In this document: piece by piece, positions 17,952 to 27,245 of the stretch
Layout: the number at the start of each line of letters is the position of its first letter
Numbering within the stretch: position 1 is the stretch's first letter
Position numbers and translations under genes: made by a program
Notes under the pieces: model-generated
Database searches by the model: none
What the model was told of the DNA's origin: nothing
What the model saw: only the letters and a program-made list of their open reading frames with translations
Source of the DNA: Sphaerisporangium sp040685555
GTDB taxonomy: Bacteria > Actinomycetota > Actinomycetes > Streptosporangiales > Streptosporangiaceae
Direction of reading: 5' to 3'
DNA length: 64,000 nt
NCBI RefSeq assembly: GCF_040685555.1
Contig: NZ_JBFBIK010000026.1
Span: 1-64,000, forward strand

Positions 17952-20333
17952 ATGGACCAGCCGGTTCTGGAGGCGCAGCGGTGGGTCAATTCGGTCTATG
18001 GGAAGGTCGACGGGTACGAGCCCATCGTTGAGGACGGAAGGACCGGCCGGGCGACCGTGCGGGCGCTTGTACGAGCCCTGCGGCACGAGCTGGGCCTCCC
18101 CCCGGGCGACGCTTTCGGGCCGGACGCGCTGGAAGCCCTCGCCGCCGCGTACCCGATGGTCGGCGCGGGCACGGCCGATCCGAACATCATCAAGATCGTG
18201 CAGTGCGGGCTCTCCTGCAAGGGCTACGACGGCGGCGGCATGTCCGGCGCGTACGACACGGCCACCGGCACCGGCGTGACCAAGCTGCGGGCGGACATGG
18301 GGGTCGACGAGGCGTTCCCCCCGAACGGCGTCTCACCGAAGGTCTTCCAGGGCCTGCTGTCGACGGACTCGTACGTCCCCACTACTGGCGGCTCGCAGCG
18401 GATACGACAAATCCAGAAATGGTTGAACGGCACCTACGTTCACCGCAGGGACTTTCCCATCATTCCGTGCGACGGGCACTTTTCCCGCGAGGTGCGCAGG
18501 TCTTTGCTGCTCGGGATCCAGTTCGAGATCGGGATGGACGACGACACCGCGACCGGGCGGTTCGACGCCGGAACCCAGGCGGGCATCAAGGACCAGGCCG
18601 TCCTCGGCCCCGGCGCCGACGATACGGGGAAACGGTTCGTCCGCCTGTTTCAGGCTGCGATGACGTTGCACGGGTGGGACGTCCCCTTCGACGGGGAGTA
18701 CACCACCGCCGTGGCGGACACGGTCGCGGAGTTCCAGGGGTTCGCGCGACTGCTGCCCGACAACGGCATCGCCGGTTACCAGACGTGGGCGTCGCTGCTC
18801 GCGAGCAACGGCGACCCCACCCGCAGGGGAACGGCATGCGCCTGCGCCACCGAGATCACCCCGGCCCGGGCGTTCGTCCTTAAGGTGGAGGGCTACCTGA
18901 CCGTGGGGCGCTACCTGACGGACGCTCCCGGACCGACAGCGGACGAGCCCGTCCAGCCGGACGGGAGGACCCAACCCGACGAGAGGACCCAGCCAGACGA
19001 ACGCGTCCAAACGGACGGGGGGACCCAACCGGAGGAGAGCCGGCCGGACGAGGGGATCCAGCCGGACGAACAGAGCCGGCCCTTTGAGCGGATTCAGCCG
19101 GGCGAGCTGGAGACGATCGCGTCCGGGGGGTTGAGCGCGTTCCCGATCTACCAGGCGGGCGGCCGCGACCACTTCTCGGCCAAGCAAGGAGCCGAAGACG
19201 CGCTGGCCGCCCTGGAGGCCGCTCGGGACCACGGGTTCGCACGCGGGACGACGATCTACTTCACGGTCGGCTTCGACGCGCTCGACGGCGACTTCGGCCA
19301 GCGGCTCATCCCGCACTTCCATGCGCTGGCCACGCGCATGAGGCACTACGGCGGTGAGTTCAAGATAGGCGTCCACGGCTCGCGCGACGTCTGTGGCCGC
19401 CTGGTGCGAGAGGGCCTCACCGTGTCCAGCTTCGTCGCCGACATGCCGGCCGAGTTCGGTGGCAACCTCGGCTTCCCGCTGCCCCCCGACTGGGCGTTCG
19501 ACCACATATCGACCCTCACGCTCGGCACCGGTCCCGGCAGCGTCCAGATCGGCAACGCCGTGGCCTCCGGCCGGGACCCGGGCCAGTCGCTGTTCGTGTC
19601 GCCCACCCCGGCGAGCGGGCCGCTCGACGTGAACTTCGACCTGTCACGCCGCCAGGCGCTGCTGGACGACCTGAGGTCGATCGCGGGCCACGAGACGCCG
19701 GTCCGGCGGGACTCCACCGAGCACTCGCTCGATCTGGTCCTGCGGCACGACGCGCTGATCACCGGCCTGAGCCGCGCCTACCGGATGCGCAAGGCGCTGA
19801 TCCAGAGCCCGATCTTCTGGGAGACCCGCTGGCTCACGCCCGAGGACGCGCCGGAGGATCTCGCCGTCACGGCGTACTACGGCTATCGCGCCGAGCTGGA
19901 AGCATGGCAGAAGCTGCCGCCCGAGCAGCAGGTGATCACCGCCGCGCCGACTCCCCCTTCTCCCCAGAAGGACGACGCGAGAACCGGCCTCGGACGGATG
20001 CTCGCGCGCTCCGCGATCACGGCGCACAACCACGCGGTCGACGCCGGCCTCGTCGAGGGAGAGCGGCTGGACCCCGATGACTGGCACGTGATGCGCGACA
20101 TGTGGCGATGGCTCCGCGAGGACCCGGACCACAACATCAGCACTGTGCCGCTGATGCTCGTCAACGCCGCGCATGAGGCGGGCGTGGACAGCGACCCCCT
20201 CTCCTACGACGACACCCGGCTGAGCCAGGTGATGGCCCGATACCGGGGCACGGGGCCGGACGCCGAGCGGTACGGGCGCGAGCTGCCGGCCGTCTACGCG
20301 GTGTTCGAGAAGCACAACGCCTTGCTCAGATAG
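17952..20333 (+). CDS. Peptidoglycan-binding repeat protein with Rv2525c-like glycoside-hydrolase-like domain
   Basis: A 793-residue protein from ATG 17952 (GGAGGAGGGG upstream). Residues ~1-300 are four peptidoglycan-binding-like units (for example QKWLNGTYVHRRDFPIIPCD and FQAAMTLHGWDVPFDG, each ending in an Asp-Gly/Thr-Ala turn). Residues ~310-565 are the DUF1906/Rv2525c-like barrel. Its strands read VGRYLTDAPG, FPIYQAGGRDHF, GTTIYFTVGFDA, FKIGVHGSRDVC, and the end is LDVNFDL. Inside that barrel, after the first strand, ~50 residues of Gln-Pro-Asp-Glu-Arg repeats are inserted. The C-terminal ~230 residues are helical and unrecognised. There is no signal peptide, so export would need a non-Sec route. 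Rv2525c of mycobacteria is linked to cell-wall processes. Confidence 0.8.
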   Translation: MDQPVLEAQRWVNSVYGKVDGYEPIVEDGRTGRATVRALVRALRHELGLPPGDAFGPDALEALAAAYPMVGAGTADPNIIKIVQCGLSCKGYDGGGMSGAYDTATGTGVTKLRADMGVDEAFPPNGVSPKVFQGLLSTDSYVPTTGGSQRIRQIQKWLNGTYVHRRDFPIIPCDGHFSREVRRSLLLGIQFEIGMDDDTATGRFDAGTQAGIKDQAVLGPGADDTGKRFVRLFQAAMTLHGWDVPFDGEYTTAVADTVAEFQGFARLLPDNGIAGYQTWASLLASNGDPTRRGTACACATEITPARAFVLKVEGYLTVGRYLTDAPGPTADEPVQPDGRTQPDERTQPDERVQTDGGTQPEESRPDEGIQPDEQSRPFERIQPGELETIASGGLSAFPIYQAGGRDHFSAKQGAEDALAALEAARDHGFARGTTIYFTVGFDALDGDFGQRLIPHFHALATRMRHYGGEFKIGVHGSRDVCGRLVREGLTVSSFVADMPAEFGGNLGFPLPPDWAFDHISTLTLGTGPGSVQIGNAVASGRDPGQSLFVSPTPASGPLDVNFDLSRRQALLDDLRSIAGHETPVRRDSTEHSLDLVLRHDALITGLSRAYRMRKALIQSPIFWETRWLTPEDAPEDLAVTAYYGYRAELEAWQKLPPEQQVITAAPTPPSPQKDDARTGLGRMLARSAITAHNHAVDAGLVEGERLDPDDWHVMRDMWRWLREDPDHNISTVPLMLVNAAHEAGVDSDPLSYDDTRLSQVMARYRGTGPDAERYGRELPAVYAVFEKHNALLR

Positions 20334-20405
20334 CGTCACACCCGTCGAACCGCCTTCCCGAGACGCTGGCGCCTCACATCACATGCCGACGCCGGCCCGC
20401 CGCCG

Positions 20406-22331
20406 TCACGTGTCGACGTCGGCCTGCGGCCGGCCGCCGGACAGGAGCGGGTAGCCGGGCCCCCGGTCGAAGAAGGTAGCCGGCCGGGCGGTACGGAGCT
20501 CCGCGCGGAGCCTGTCGGTGGCTTCGAGGTCGGCCCGGAGGTCGCCGCCCGAGCCGGCCAAGCCGCCCGAGCCGCCCGAGCCAGCCGGACCAGCCGAACC
20601 GCCCGAACCAGCCGAACCGCCCGAGCCAGCCGGGCCGTCCAGGCCGGCCGGGTCGTGCAGGATGACGCCGTAGTCGTCGCGTGCCGCTTCCACCGACACC
20701 TTGCCGTCGCGGACGTCCGCCGCCACCAGCGCCGGGTCGCGGTCGTACGGCGAGCCCCACCCGCCGCCCCCGGTGGTCCTGACCCGGACGATCTCGCCCT
20801 CCTTCACCGGGAAGTCGTCGACCAGCCCCTCCATCTCCCGGTCTCCGACGGTCACGAGGAACGGGCGGCCGGCCCTGCCGCCGTTCACTCCCCAGCACGC
20901 GAGGATCGAGCGGTCGGCGATGGACATGAAGGAGGCGTCACGCAGCATGCGGATGTGCTTGTCGTACCCGAGCCCGCCGCGATAGAGCCCCGCCCCGCCG
21001 GAGTCGCGGGCGAGCCCGAGCCGCTCGACCCGGAACGGCCAGCGCGACTCGGCGAACTCAACGGGGATGTTGCGCGAGTCGGGGACGACGTGGATGGTGT
21101 CCTCCCCGTCGGCGTACCAGCGCCCTCCCGAGCCGCCGCCGAGCACCTCCCGCATGAGGTACGGCCGCCCGTCGTGGTCGTCCCCGTACACGCCGGTGTA
21201 GCGGATGGTCTCCTGGTCGGCGGGCATGCGCCCGCCGGTGGCCTTGGCGAGCACCCCGGCGAGCACGCCGAGCAGGCGCAGGATGACGAACGTGCGCGCG
21301 TTCGTCGGCGCCGGGAAGATCGGCGTGAGCAGGGTGCCCTTCTCGGGGAACCTCATCTCGATCAGGGGGACGACGCCCTCGTTGACGTCCAGCTCCGCCA
21401 TCCGCTCCGGGGTGTCGGCGAGGTTGCGCAGGATGGGCGCCAGCCACTTCTTCAGGAACACCCCGTCGGCGTAGTCGCCGGCGTGGTTGATCGGGCCCTT
21501 GGCCTGCGGCGAGGTGCCGGTGAAGTCGATGACGAGCGGCTTGTCCGCCGCGTGGTCGACGGTCAGCGTGATGCGCTGGGCGTGCAGTTTCGGCTCGTCC
21601 ACGCCGTCGTGCTCGGCGTAGTCCTCCCAGACGTGGACCCCCTCGGGGATCTTGGCGAGCAGCTCGCGGCGGAACGTCTCGGTGGTGTTGGAGATGATCG
21701 CGTCGAAGCACGCCTCGACCGCCGCCCTGCCGTACCTGCCGAACAGCTCGCCGAGGCGGCGGGCGCCCATCAGGCAGGCCGAGCACTCCGCGTCGAGGTC
21801 TCCTGCCAGGGAGTCGGGCATGCGGGAGTTGCGGGTCATGATGGTCAGCGCGGCGCGGTTGGGCTCGCCGCGGTCCCACAGCTTGATCGGGGGGACCATC
21901 AGCCCCTCCTCGAACGCGCTGCGCGCGTGGGAGGGCATGGAGCCGGGCACCGCCCCGCCGATGTCGTCATGATGGCCGAAGGCCTGCACGAACGCGACCA
22001 CCTCGCCGTCGTGGAACACCGGCACGGTGACGCACAGGTCGGGGAGGTGGCCGATGCCGCCCTCGGACAGGTAGACGTCGTTGTGGAAGAAGACGTCACC
22101 CGGGTTCATCTCCGAGACCGGGAAGTCGCGCACGATCGGCTGCACGAGGGCGGAGTACGAGCGGCCGGTCAGCTTGCGCAGCCGTACGTCGTGGATGCCC
22201 GCCCGGAAGTCGTGCGCGTCGCGGATCATCGGGGAGCGGGCCGTGCGGGCGATCGCCGTCTCGACCTCCATCTCCACCGACGCGAGCGTTCCCTCGACGA
22301 TCTCGACCAGCACCGGGTCAACGGTTGTCAC
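20406..22331 (-). CDS. hyuB: Hydantoinase B / 5-oxoprolinase beta-type subunit
   Basis: A 641-residue protein from GTG 22331, overlapping the stop of hyuA as GTGA. It shows the family's conserved parts. These are VEIVEGTLASVEMEVETAIA near the start, then SEMNPGDVFFHNDVY, FGHHDDIGGAVPGSM, ITLTVDHAADKPLVIDFTG and EVLGGGSGGRW. With hyuA it forms an ATP-dependent amidase opening hydantoin or oxoproline-like rings. The C-terminus carries an unusual Gly/Ser/Ala/Pro linker (DNA 20535-20640, ~18-bp units), followed by a short tail that ends in a normal sequence. It converges on the peptidoglycan-binding gene. Confidence 0.9.
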   Translation of the reverse strand: MTTVDPVLVEIVEGTLASVEMEVETAIARTARSPMIRDAHDFRAGIHDVRLRKLTGRSYSALVQPIVRDFPVSEMNPGDVFFHNDVYLSEGGIGHLPDLCVTVPVFHDGEVVAFVQAFGHHDDIGGAVPGSMPSHARSAFEEGLMVPPIKLWDRGEPNRAALTIMTRNSRMPDSLAGDLDAECSACLMGARRLGELFGRYGRAAVEACFDAIISNTTETFRRELLAKIPEGVHVWEDYAEHDGVDEPKLHAQRITLTVDHAADKPLVIDFTGTSPQAKGPINHAGDYADGVFLKKWLAPILRNLADTPERMAELDVNEGVVPLIEMRFPEKGTLLTPIFPAPTNARTFVILRLLGVLAGVLAKATGGRMPADQETIRYTGVYGDDHDGRPYLMREVLGGGSGGRWYADGEDTIHVVPDSRNIPVEFAESRWPFRVERLGLARDSGGAGLYRGGLGYDKHIRMLRDASFMSIADRSILACWGVNGGRAGRPFLVTVGDREMEGLVDDFPVKEGEIVRVRTTGGGGWGSPYDRDPALVAADVRDGKVSVEAARDDYGVILHDPAGLDGPAGSGGSAGSGGSAGPAGSGGSGGLAGSGGDLRADLEATDRLRAELRTARPATFFDRGPGYPLLSGGRPQADVDT

Positions 22332-24412
22332 TCGCCCGCTCCGTCCTTGTGCGCGGTGGCCCGGCGGACCACGAGGTTGGCGTGCCGGTCCACCTCGGCG
22401 GTGAAGCCCGGATGCAGCGGCAGGGTGGAGCCGTACTCCTCGATCACCGCGGGCCCGGTGACGACGTCGCCGCGGCGCAGGTCGCCACGCCGGTGGACCG
22501 GCGCGGTCCACCAGCCGTTCTGGTGGAGCGGCGAGCCCGGGTCCTCGTCGAAGTACACCGCCCGCTCCCCCGCGGGTGCCGCCGCCGCGCCGTCCGCCGG
22601 GGGAAGCTCGCGGATGACGGGCCGGGTGATGGGGCCGATGCCGGAGACCCGCAGGTTGACCCATTCGACGGCGTGCCGGGGATCGTCGCGGTAGCCGTAC
22701 CCGTAGAGCTTGTGGTGGGCCTCGTGGAACCGGTCGAGCACCTCCGCGCGCCACGCCTCGTCGATCGGGCCGGCGGGGGCGGGCACGCGCACCTCGTACG
22801 CCTGGCCGTAGTAGCGCAGGTCGGCGCTGCGCGCGTAGACGTGTCGGCCGGCGGGAAACCCCTCGCGGTCGAGCGTGGCGGCGGCCTGGGCCTCCAGGTC
22901 GCCGAGGATGCCCGCCGCCGTGCCCAGGGAGAGCTCGCGGGTCACGTGCGTGCGGACGTAGTCGTTCTTCACGTCCACGGTGAGCAGCCCGAACGCCGAC
23001 ACGTTGCCGGGGTTGGGCGGGACGACGACCGCCGGGACCGACAGGATGTCGATGAGGCGGCAGACCAGCAGCGGCCCCGAGCCGCCGAAGGCGACCATCG
23101 GGAAGTCCCGCACGTCGAGGCCGCGCTTGACGGTGATCTGGCGGATGGCGTTGGACTGGTTGAACGCGCTGATCTCCAGGACGCCGACGGCCGTGCGCTC
23201 GGGCGACAGGCCGAGCTTGCCGGCCAGCGCCTCGATGCCGGCCCTGGCCGCGTCCGCGTCCAGCGGGATCTCGCCGCCGAGCAGGTGGGGCGGCACGCGG
23301 CCGAGGTAGACGTGCGCGTCGGTGACCGTGACCTCGGTGCCGCCCTTGCCGTAGCAGATGGGGCCCGGGTCGGCGCCGGCCGACTTGGGCCCGACCTTGA
23401 GCGTGTCCTCGGGCGAGATCCAGGCGATGGAGCCGCCGCCCGCGCCGACGGTCACGATGTCGATCATCGGGATCTTGCACGGGTACCGGCCGATGGAGCC
23501 CTCGGTGGTGAGGGACGGCTCGCCGTCGACGACGACCGCGACGTCCGTCGAGGTGCCGCCGCCGTCGAGGGTGATGACCGACGGGTGCCCGCCCGTGCCC
23601 GCGATGAGCGCGGCGCCCAGCGCGCCCGCGGCCGGGCCCGACAGCACCGTCGTGATCGGCTGGTGGACGACCTCCGTCGCCGACAGCACCCCGCCGTTGC
23701 TCTTCATCACCGAGAACGGCATGCCGAGGCGCGAGGACAGGTTCGCGATGTAGCGGCGCATGGTGGGCTTGACCGCCGCGTCGACCAGGGTGGTGACCGA
23801 GCGCTCGTACTCGCGGTACTCGCGGAGCACGTCGCTCGACAGGGACACGACGGCGCCGGGGTGCTCCCGTTCGAGCACCTCGCGCATGCGCCGCTCGTGC
23901 GCGGGGTTGGCGTAGGAGTGCAGGAAGCACACGCCGAGCGCGGTGACGCCGCGGTCGCGGAACCACCGTGCCACCCGCACCGCTTCCTCCTCGTCGAACG
24001 GCCGCACCTCCTCGCCGAGGTGGTCGAGCCGCCCGCCGACCGTCTTCACCCGGTGTACGGGCACGATGCGCGGCGGCTTGACCCAGAAGTAGGAGTTGCC
24101 GTAGCCGTCCGGCACGCTCTGCCGGGCGATCTCCAGGATGAACTCGAATCCCTCTGTGGTGACGAAGCCCAGGTCGACCGGACGGTCTTCGAGCAGCTGG
24201 TTGGTCGCCACGGTCGTGCCGTGCACGATGCCGCCGACCTCCGACAGGCTCCTGCCCGCCAGTACCTTGTGCACGCCGTTCATGAACCCGTCGGCGGGGT
24301 TGGCCGGAGTGGAGGGGGTCTTGGTCGTGGTGATCTCACCGGTCTGCTCGTCCACCGCGACCACGTCGGTGAACGTGCCCCCGGTGTCGACGCCGATTCG
24401 GACGGTGCGCAT
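22328..24412 (-). CDS. hyuA: Hydantoinase A / 5-oxoprolinase alpha-type subunit
   Basis: A 694-residue protein from ATG 24412. It begins with the ASKHA-type phosphate loop (GVDTGGTFTDVVAVD), followed by GIVHGTTVATNQLLE. It also has VMKSNGGVLSA, TVLSGPAAGALGAAL, LDGGGTSTDVAVV and AFGGSGPLLV, in the order of the HyuA family. It hydrolyses ATP to activate the amide bond that the partner subunit cleaves. Coupled to hyuB by a 4-base overlap and transcribed first. Substrate is open between N-methylhydantoin, oxoproline and related ureides; the purine-catabolism locus 15 kb away makes a ureide possible. Confidence 0.93.
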   Translation of the reverse strand: MRTVRIGVDTGGTFTDVVAVDEQTGEITTTKTPSTPANPADGFMNGVHKVLAGRSLSEVGGIVHGTTVATNQLLEDRPVDLGFVTTEGFEFILEIARQSVPDGYGNSYFWVKPPRIVPVHRVKTVGGRLDHLGEEVRPFDEEEAVRVARWFRDRGVTALGVCFLHSYANPAHERRMREVLEREHPGAVVSLSSDVLREYREYERSVTTLVDAAVKPTMRRYIANLSSRLGMPFSVMKSNGGVLSATEVVHQPITTVLSGPAAGALGAALIAGTGGHPSVITLDGGGTSTDVAVVVDGEPSLTTEGSIGRYPCKIPMIDIVTVGAGGGSIAWISPEDTLKVGPKSAGADPGPICYGKGGTEVTVTDAHVYLGRVPPHLLGGEIPLDADAARAGIEALAGKLGLSPERTAVGVLEISAFNQSNAIRQITVKRGLDVRDFPMVAFGGSGPLLVCRLIDILSVPAVVVPPNPGNVSAFGLLTVDVKNDYVRTHVTRELSLGTAAGILGDLEAQAAATLDREGFPAGRHVYARSADLRYYGQAYEVRVPAPAGPIDEAWRAEVLDRFHEAHHKLYGYGYRDDPRHAVEWVNLRVSGIGPITRPVIRELPPADGAAAAPAGERAVYFDEDPGSPLHQNGWWTAPVHRRGDLRRGDVVTGPAVIEEYGSTLPLHPGFTAEVDRHANLVVRRATAHKDGAGE

Positions 24413-24556
24413 GCCTTCAGTGTCTACTGAACCGCTCCGGATTGCGGAATCAGCAACATCCGCCAAGGAATCGGCCACTCGTAGGCAGGTATAGCCCTGC
24501 ATTCAGGCGACCCTGGTCCCGTGGAACCTCTTGCCCGCGCGAGCGGTAGGAAGGGC

Positions 24557-25813
24557 ATGGAGCGACGCGAATTCCTGAAGGTGACCGGCGGCCTCGCCGG
24601 CGCGGCACTGCTCACGTCCTGCGCGCGGCCTCCCGCCGCCGCACCGGCGTCCCCCGCGGGCACGCCCCGGCCCTCCGCCCACGTGCTCTTCGCCGACGTC
24701 TCGGACCGTCTGTCCGCCCTCGACACCCGCTCAGGGGCGACGATCTTCTCCACGGCGCGGCCGGTCGCGGGAGCGGCCTGGTATCGCCTGTACACCGTGT
24801 CCGCGGCGGGCGAACTGCTGACCCTCGACTCCGTGACCGGCAGGGAGCTGAGCCGCGCCACCGTCCCACGTGGCGTGGTCGCACGTGTGGTGTCGCCGCT
24901 CGGGGACGTCGTGGCCCTCGGCGCCCCTCCCCCGGCCTCGCCGTACGGCCGGCCGGGGCGGCGCTCGACGACGCTCGTCGTCGCCGATCCATCCGGGTCC
25001 ACGGCTCCCAAGGTCGTACGGCTGAAGGGCAACTTCGAGCCCGACGCCTTCTCCACCGACGGGAAGGCGCTGTTCCTCCTTGAGTACCTGCCCGCGACCT
25101 CGCCGGAGAGCTACCGCGTCAAGGCCTACGACATCGAGCGAGGCGCGTTCTCGCCCCTGTTCACCCGCGAGAAGCGGCCCGTGCCGGCGGGGGCCGAGGA
25201 GACGATGCGGGGTGACGGGCGGGTCGCCGTGCTGTCGCCCGGCCGCGATCGGCTCTACACGCTCTACACCCACCAGCCCAACCACCTGCACACCCGCGAC
25301 CTGGTCGCGGGCAGGACCACGGGGGTCCACGCGTTCGTCCACGTGCTCGACCTCGGCCAGCGGTGGGCCTACTGCCTCGACCTGCCGGAACCGTTCGGAC
25401 GCGGCCCGGCGGAGGGCCACACGCTGGCGGTGTCCGCCGCCGCCCTGTACGTCTACGACGGAGGCAGCGGCATCCTGCTCCGGGCGAGCACCGAGTCGCT
25501 GGAGGTCGAGAGGACGGTCGTCGTCGGCGCGTCGTCCGGCGCCGCGTCGGCGGCGTCGGAAGGCGCTTCGCTGTACGTCGCCGCCGGGCCGTCCGTGCGG
25601 TCGATCGATCCCGGCTCGCTCGCCGTGCGGGGCGAGTGGCGCCTGCCGGCGGCCGCCCGCGGCGTCGCGGTGACCCCGGACGAGCGCGCCTTCTACGCGG
25701 GCGTCCCCGGCGGCGTCGTACGGTTCGACGGCCGGACGGGGCGCGAGGTCTCCCGCATCGCGGTCCCGGGCATCTCCCTGCTCCGTCACGCGGCGACGCG
25801 CCCGGACGGGTGA
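24557..25813 (+). CDS. Tat-type lipoprotein with beta-propeller fold
   Basis: A 418-residue protein from ATG 24557, with AGGAAGG upstream. The N-terminus has a twin-arginine motif (RREFLK) and a lipobox (LLTSC), so it is likely exported folded and lipid-anchored. The mature part is a run of WD/YVTN-like blades with LYTVSAAGELLTLDSVTGRE, LYVYDGGSGILLRA and GVVRFDGRTGREVSRI. It binds no obvious cofactor. It could be an extracytoplasmic sensor or scaffold. Divergent from hyuA, 144 bp away. Confidence 0.8.
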   Translation: MERREFLKVTGGLAGAALLTSCARPPAAAPASPAGTPRPSAHVLFADVSDRLSALDTRSGATIFSTARPVAGAAWYRLYTVSAAGELLTLDSVTGRELSRATVPRGVVARVVSPLGDVVALGAPPPASPYGRPGRRSTTLVVADPSGSTAPKVVRLKGNFEPDAFSTDGKALFLLEYLPATSPESYRVKAYDIERGAFSPLFTREKRPVPAGAEETMRGDGRVAVLSPGRDRLYTLYTHQPNHLHTRDLVAGRTTGVHAFVHVLDLGQRWAYCLDLPEPFGRGPAEGHTLAVSAAALYVYDGGSGILLRASTESLEVERTVVVGASSGAASAASEGASLYVAAGPSVRSIDPGSLAVRGEWRLPAAARGVAVTPDERAFYAGVPGGVVRFDGRTGREVSRIAVPGISLLRHAATRPDG

Positions 25814-25869
25814 CCGGCTCGACCGGCCCGGACCGGTCATGCCCGCCCGCCGGCCCGGCGGCCGGGCTG

Positions 25870-25883
25870 TATGCTGACGCCCC
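25870..25883 (+). promoter_or_regulatory. Likely leaderless promoter of thymidine kinase
   Basis: TATGCT at 25870-25875 is a good -10, eight bases before GTG 25884, with no ribosome binding site between. Transcription would start at or within a base or two of the start codon. Confidence 0.55.
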
Positions 25884-26549
25884 GTGAGTGAAATGTCCGC
25901 CCTGTCCGCCGTGCCCGCGCATCCCCACCGCGACGGCGTGCTGAGGTTCTTCCACGGCCCCATGGACTGCGGCAAGTCCACGCTGGCGTTGCAGATGAAC
26001 TACAACCACGGCCGCCAGGGCAGGCGGGGACTGGTGCTCACCAAGCACGACCGCTCGGGCGGCCCCAAGGTCACCAGCCGCATAGGGCTTGGGCTCGAAG
26101 CCATCGAGGTCGTCGACGATCTCGACCTGGTGGAGCTCGTGCTGGCACACGACCGCGTCGACTACCTGATCTGCGACGAGGCGTGCTTCTACACGGTCGC
26201 CCAGATCGAGCAGCTGGCCGACCTGGTCGACGAGCACGGCGTCGACGTCTACGCCTTCGGCCTGGCCTCGGACTTCCGGTCGCGGATGTTCCCCGCCGCG
26301 CAGCGCCTGTTCGAGCTGGCCGACGAGGTGTCGCGGTTGCAGGTCGAGGTGCTCTGCTGGTGCGGGCGCGAGGGCAGGCTCAACGCCCGCGTGGTGAACG
26401 GGCTGATGGCGCGCACGGGTGAGCAGGTCGTCATCGCCGACACCGACGGCGCGCAGGTGCACTACCGCGTGCTGTGTCGCCGGCACTATCGCACCGGCGA
26501 CCTCGGCCCGTCAGTACAGGCGCAGCACCTGTCCCCCTCGCCCGCCTGA
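25884..26549 (+). CDS. tdk: Thymidine kinase
   Basis: A 221-residue salvage enzyme that phosphorylates thymidine to dTMP with ATP. The Walker A loop is GPMDCGKST (residues 25-33). The DEACFY segment supplies the catalytic acid. VYAFGLASDFRSRMF is the lasso-side conserved part, followed by the zinc-region LCWCGREGRLNARVVNG. Length fits bacterial type II thymidine kinases. It appears leaderless (see promoter). The 2-base gap to the convergent dsbA-type gene means the two stops nearly touch. Confidence 0.95.
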   Translation: MSEMSALSAVPAHPHRDGVLRFFHGPMDCGKSTLALQMNYNHGRQGRRGLVLTKHDRSGGPKVTSRIGLGLEAIEVVDDLDLVELVLAHDRVDYLICDEACFYTVAQIEQLADLVDEHGVDVYAFGLASDFRSRMFPAAQRLFELADEVSRLQVEVLCWCGREGRLNARVVNGLMARTGEQVVIADTDGAQVHYRVLCRRHYRTGDLGPSVQAQHLSPSPA

Positions 26550-26551
26550 CG

Positions 26552-27208
26552 TCAGACGGAGCAGGCCTCGCCCTGGTCCGGCGGCGCCTGGCCGGTGAGC
26601 GAGGCGACCTCCTCCAGGGCTGCGAGGAGCGTGTCCTCGGGCTGCGCGCCCGAGACGGCGTACTTGCCCTCGAAGAGGAAGAGCGGCACGCCGCTGATGC
26701 CGAGCTCGCGGGCCCGGTCGATCTGCGCGCGGGTCTCCTCGGCGCCGTCCTCACCGTCCAGGGACACCTGGACCCCCACCTCGCCCGCCAGCTTGGCGAG
26801 GGTCTCCCGGCTGCCGATGTCCAGGCCGTCGCTGAAGTAGGCGCGGAACAGGCGCTGGGCCATCTGCTCGCCCTTGCCCTGTTCGGTCGCGGCCAGGATC
26901 AGCCGGTGGGCGTCGAAGGAGTTGGCCTGCACGGCGTGGTCCATGTGCAGGTCGAGGCCGGACTCGGCGGCCACCCCTGTCACCCGGCCGGTGAGCTGCC
27001 GCGTCTGCTCCGGCCCGCCGAACTTGCGCTCCATCCACGTGGTGAGCGGCTCGCCGAGGGACTCGGCGTCCGGCGCGAGCTGGAACGGCCGCAGCCGCAC
27101 CTCGACCTCACCGCCCTGCTCACGGTAGCGCTCGGCTGCGCGCGTGAAGCGCGTGTGGCCGATGTAGCACCAAGGGCATACGACATCAGAAAAAATCTCA
27201 ACTTTCAC
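26552..27208 (-). CDS. DsbA/FrnE-family thiol oxidoreductase
   Basis: A 218-residue cytoplasmic thioredoxin-fold protein from GTG 27208. The active site CPWC is at residues 11-14 (SDVVCPWCYIG). The all-helical insertion of the FrnE type follows, and the cis-Pro loop is LGISGVPLFLFEGKYAVSGAQ. No signal peptide is present, so it acts inside the cell, as FrnE-like proteins do in redox stress or polyketide tailoring. It is transcribed alone. Confidence 0.93.
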   Translation of the reverse strand: MKVEIFSDVVCPWCYIGHTRFTRAAERYREQGGEVEVRLRPFQLAPDAESLGEPLTTWMERKFGGPEQTRQLTGRVTGVAAESGLDLHMDHAVQANSFDAHRLILAATEQGKGEQMAQRLFRAYFSDGLDIGSRETLAKLAGEVGVQVSLDGEDGAEETRAQIDRARELGISGVPLFLFEGKYAVSGAQPEDTLLAALEEVASLTGQAPPDQGEACSV

Positions 27209-27245
27209 ATGATGCTCAACCGCGGCAAACTAGCCAAACATTCCG

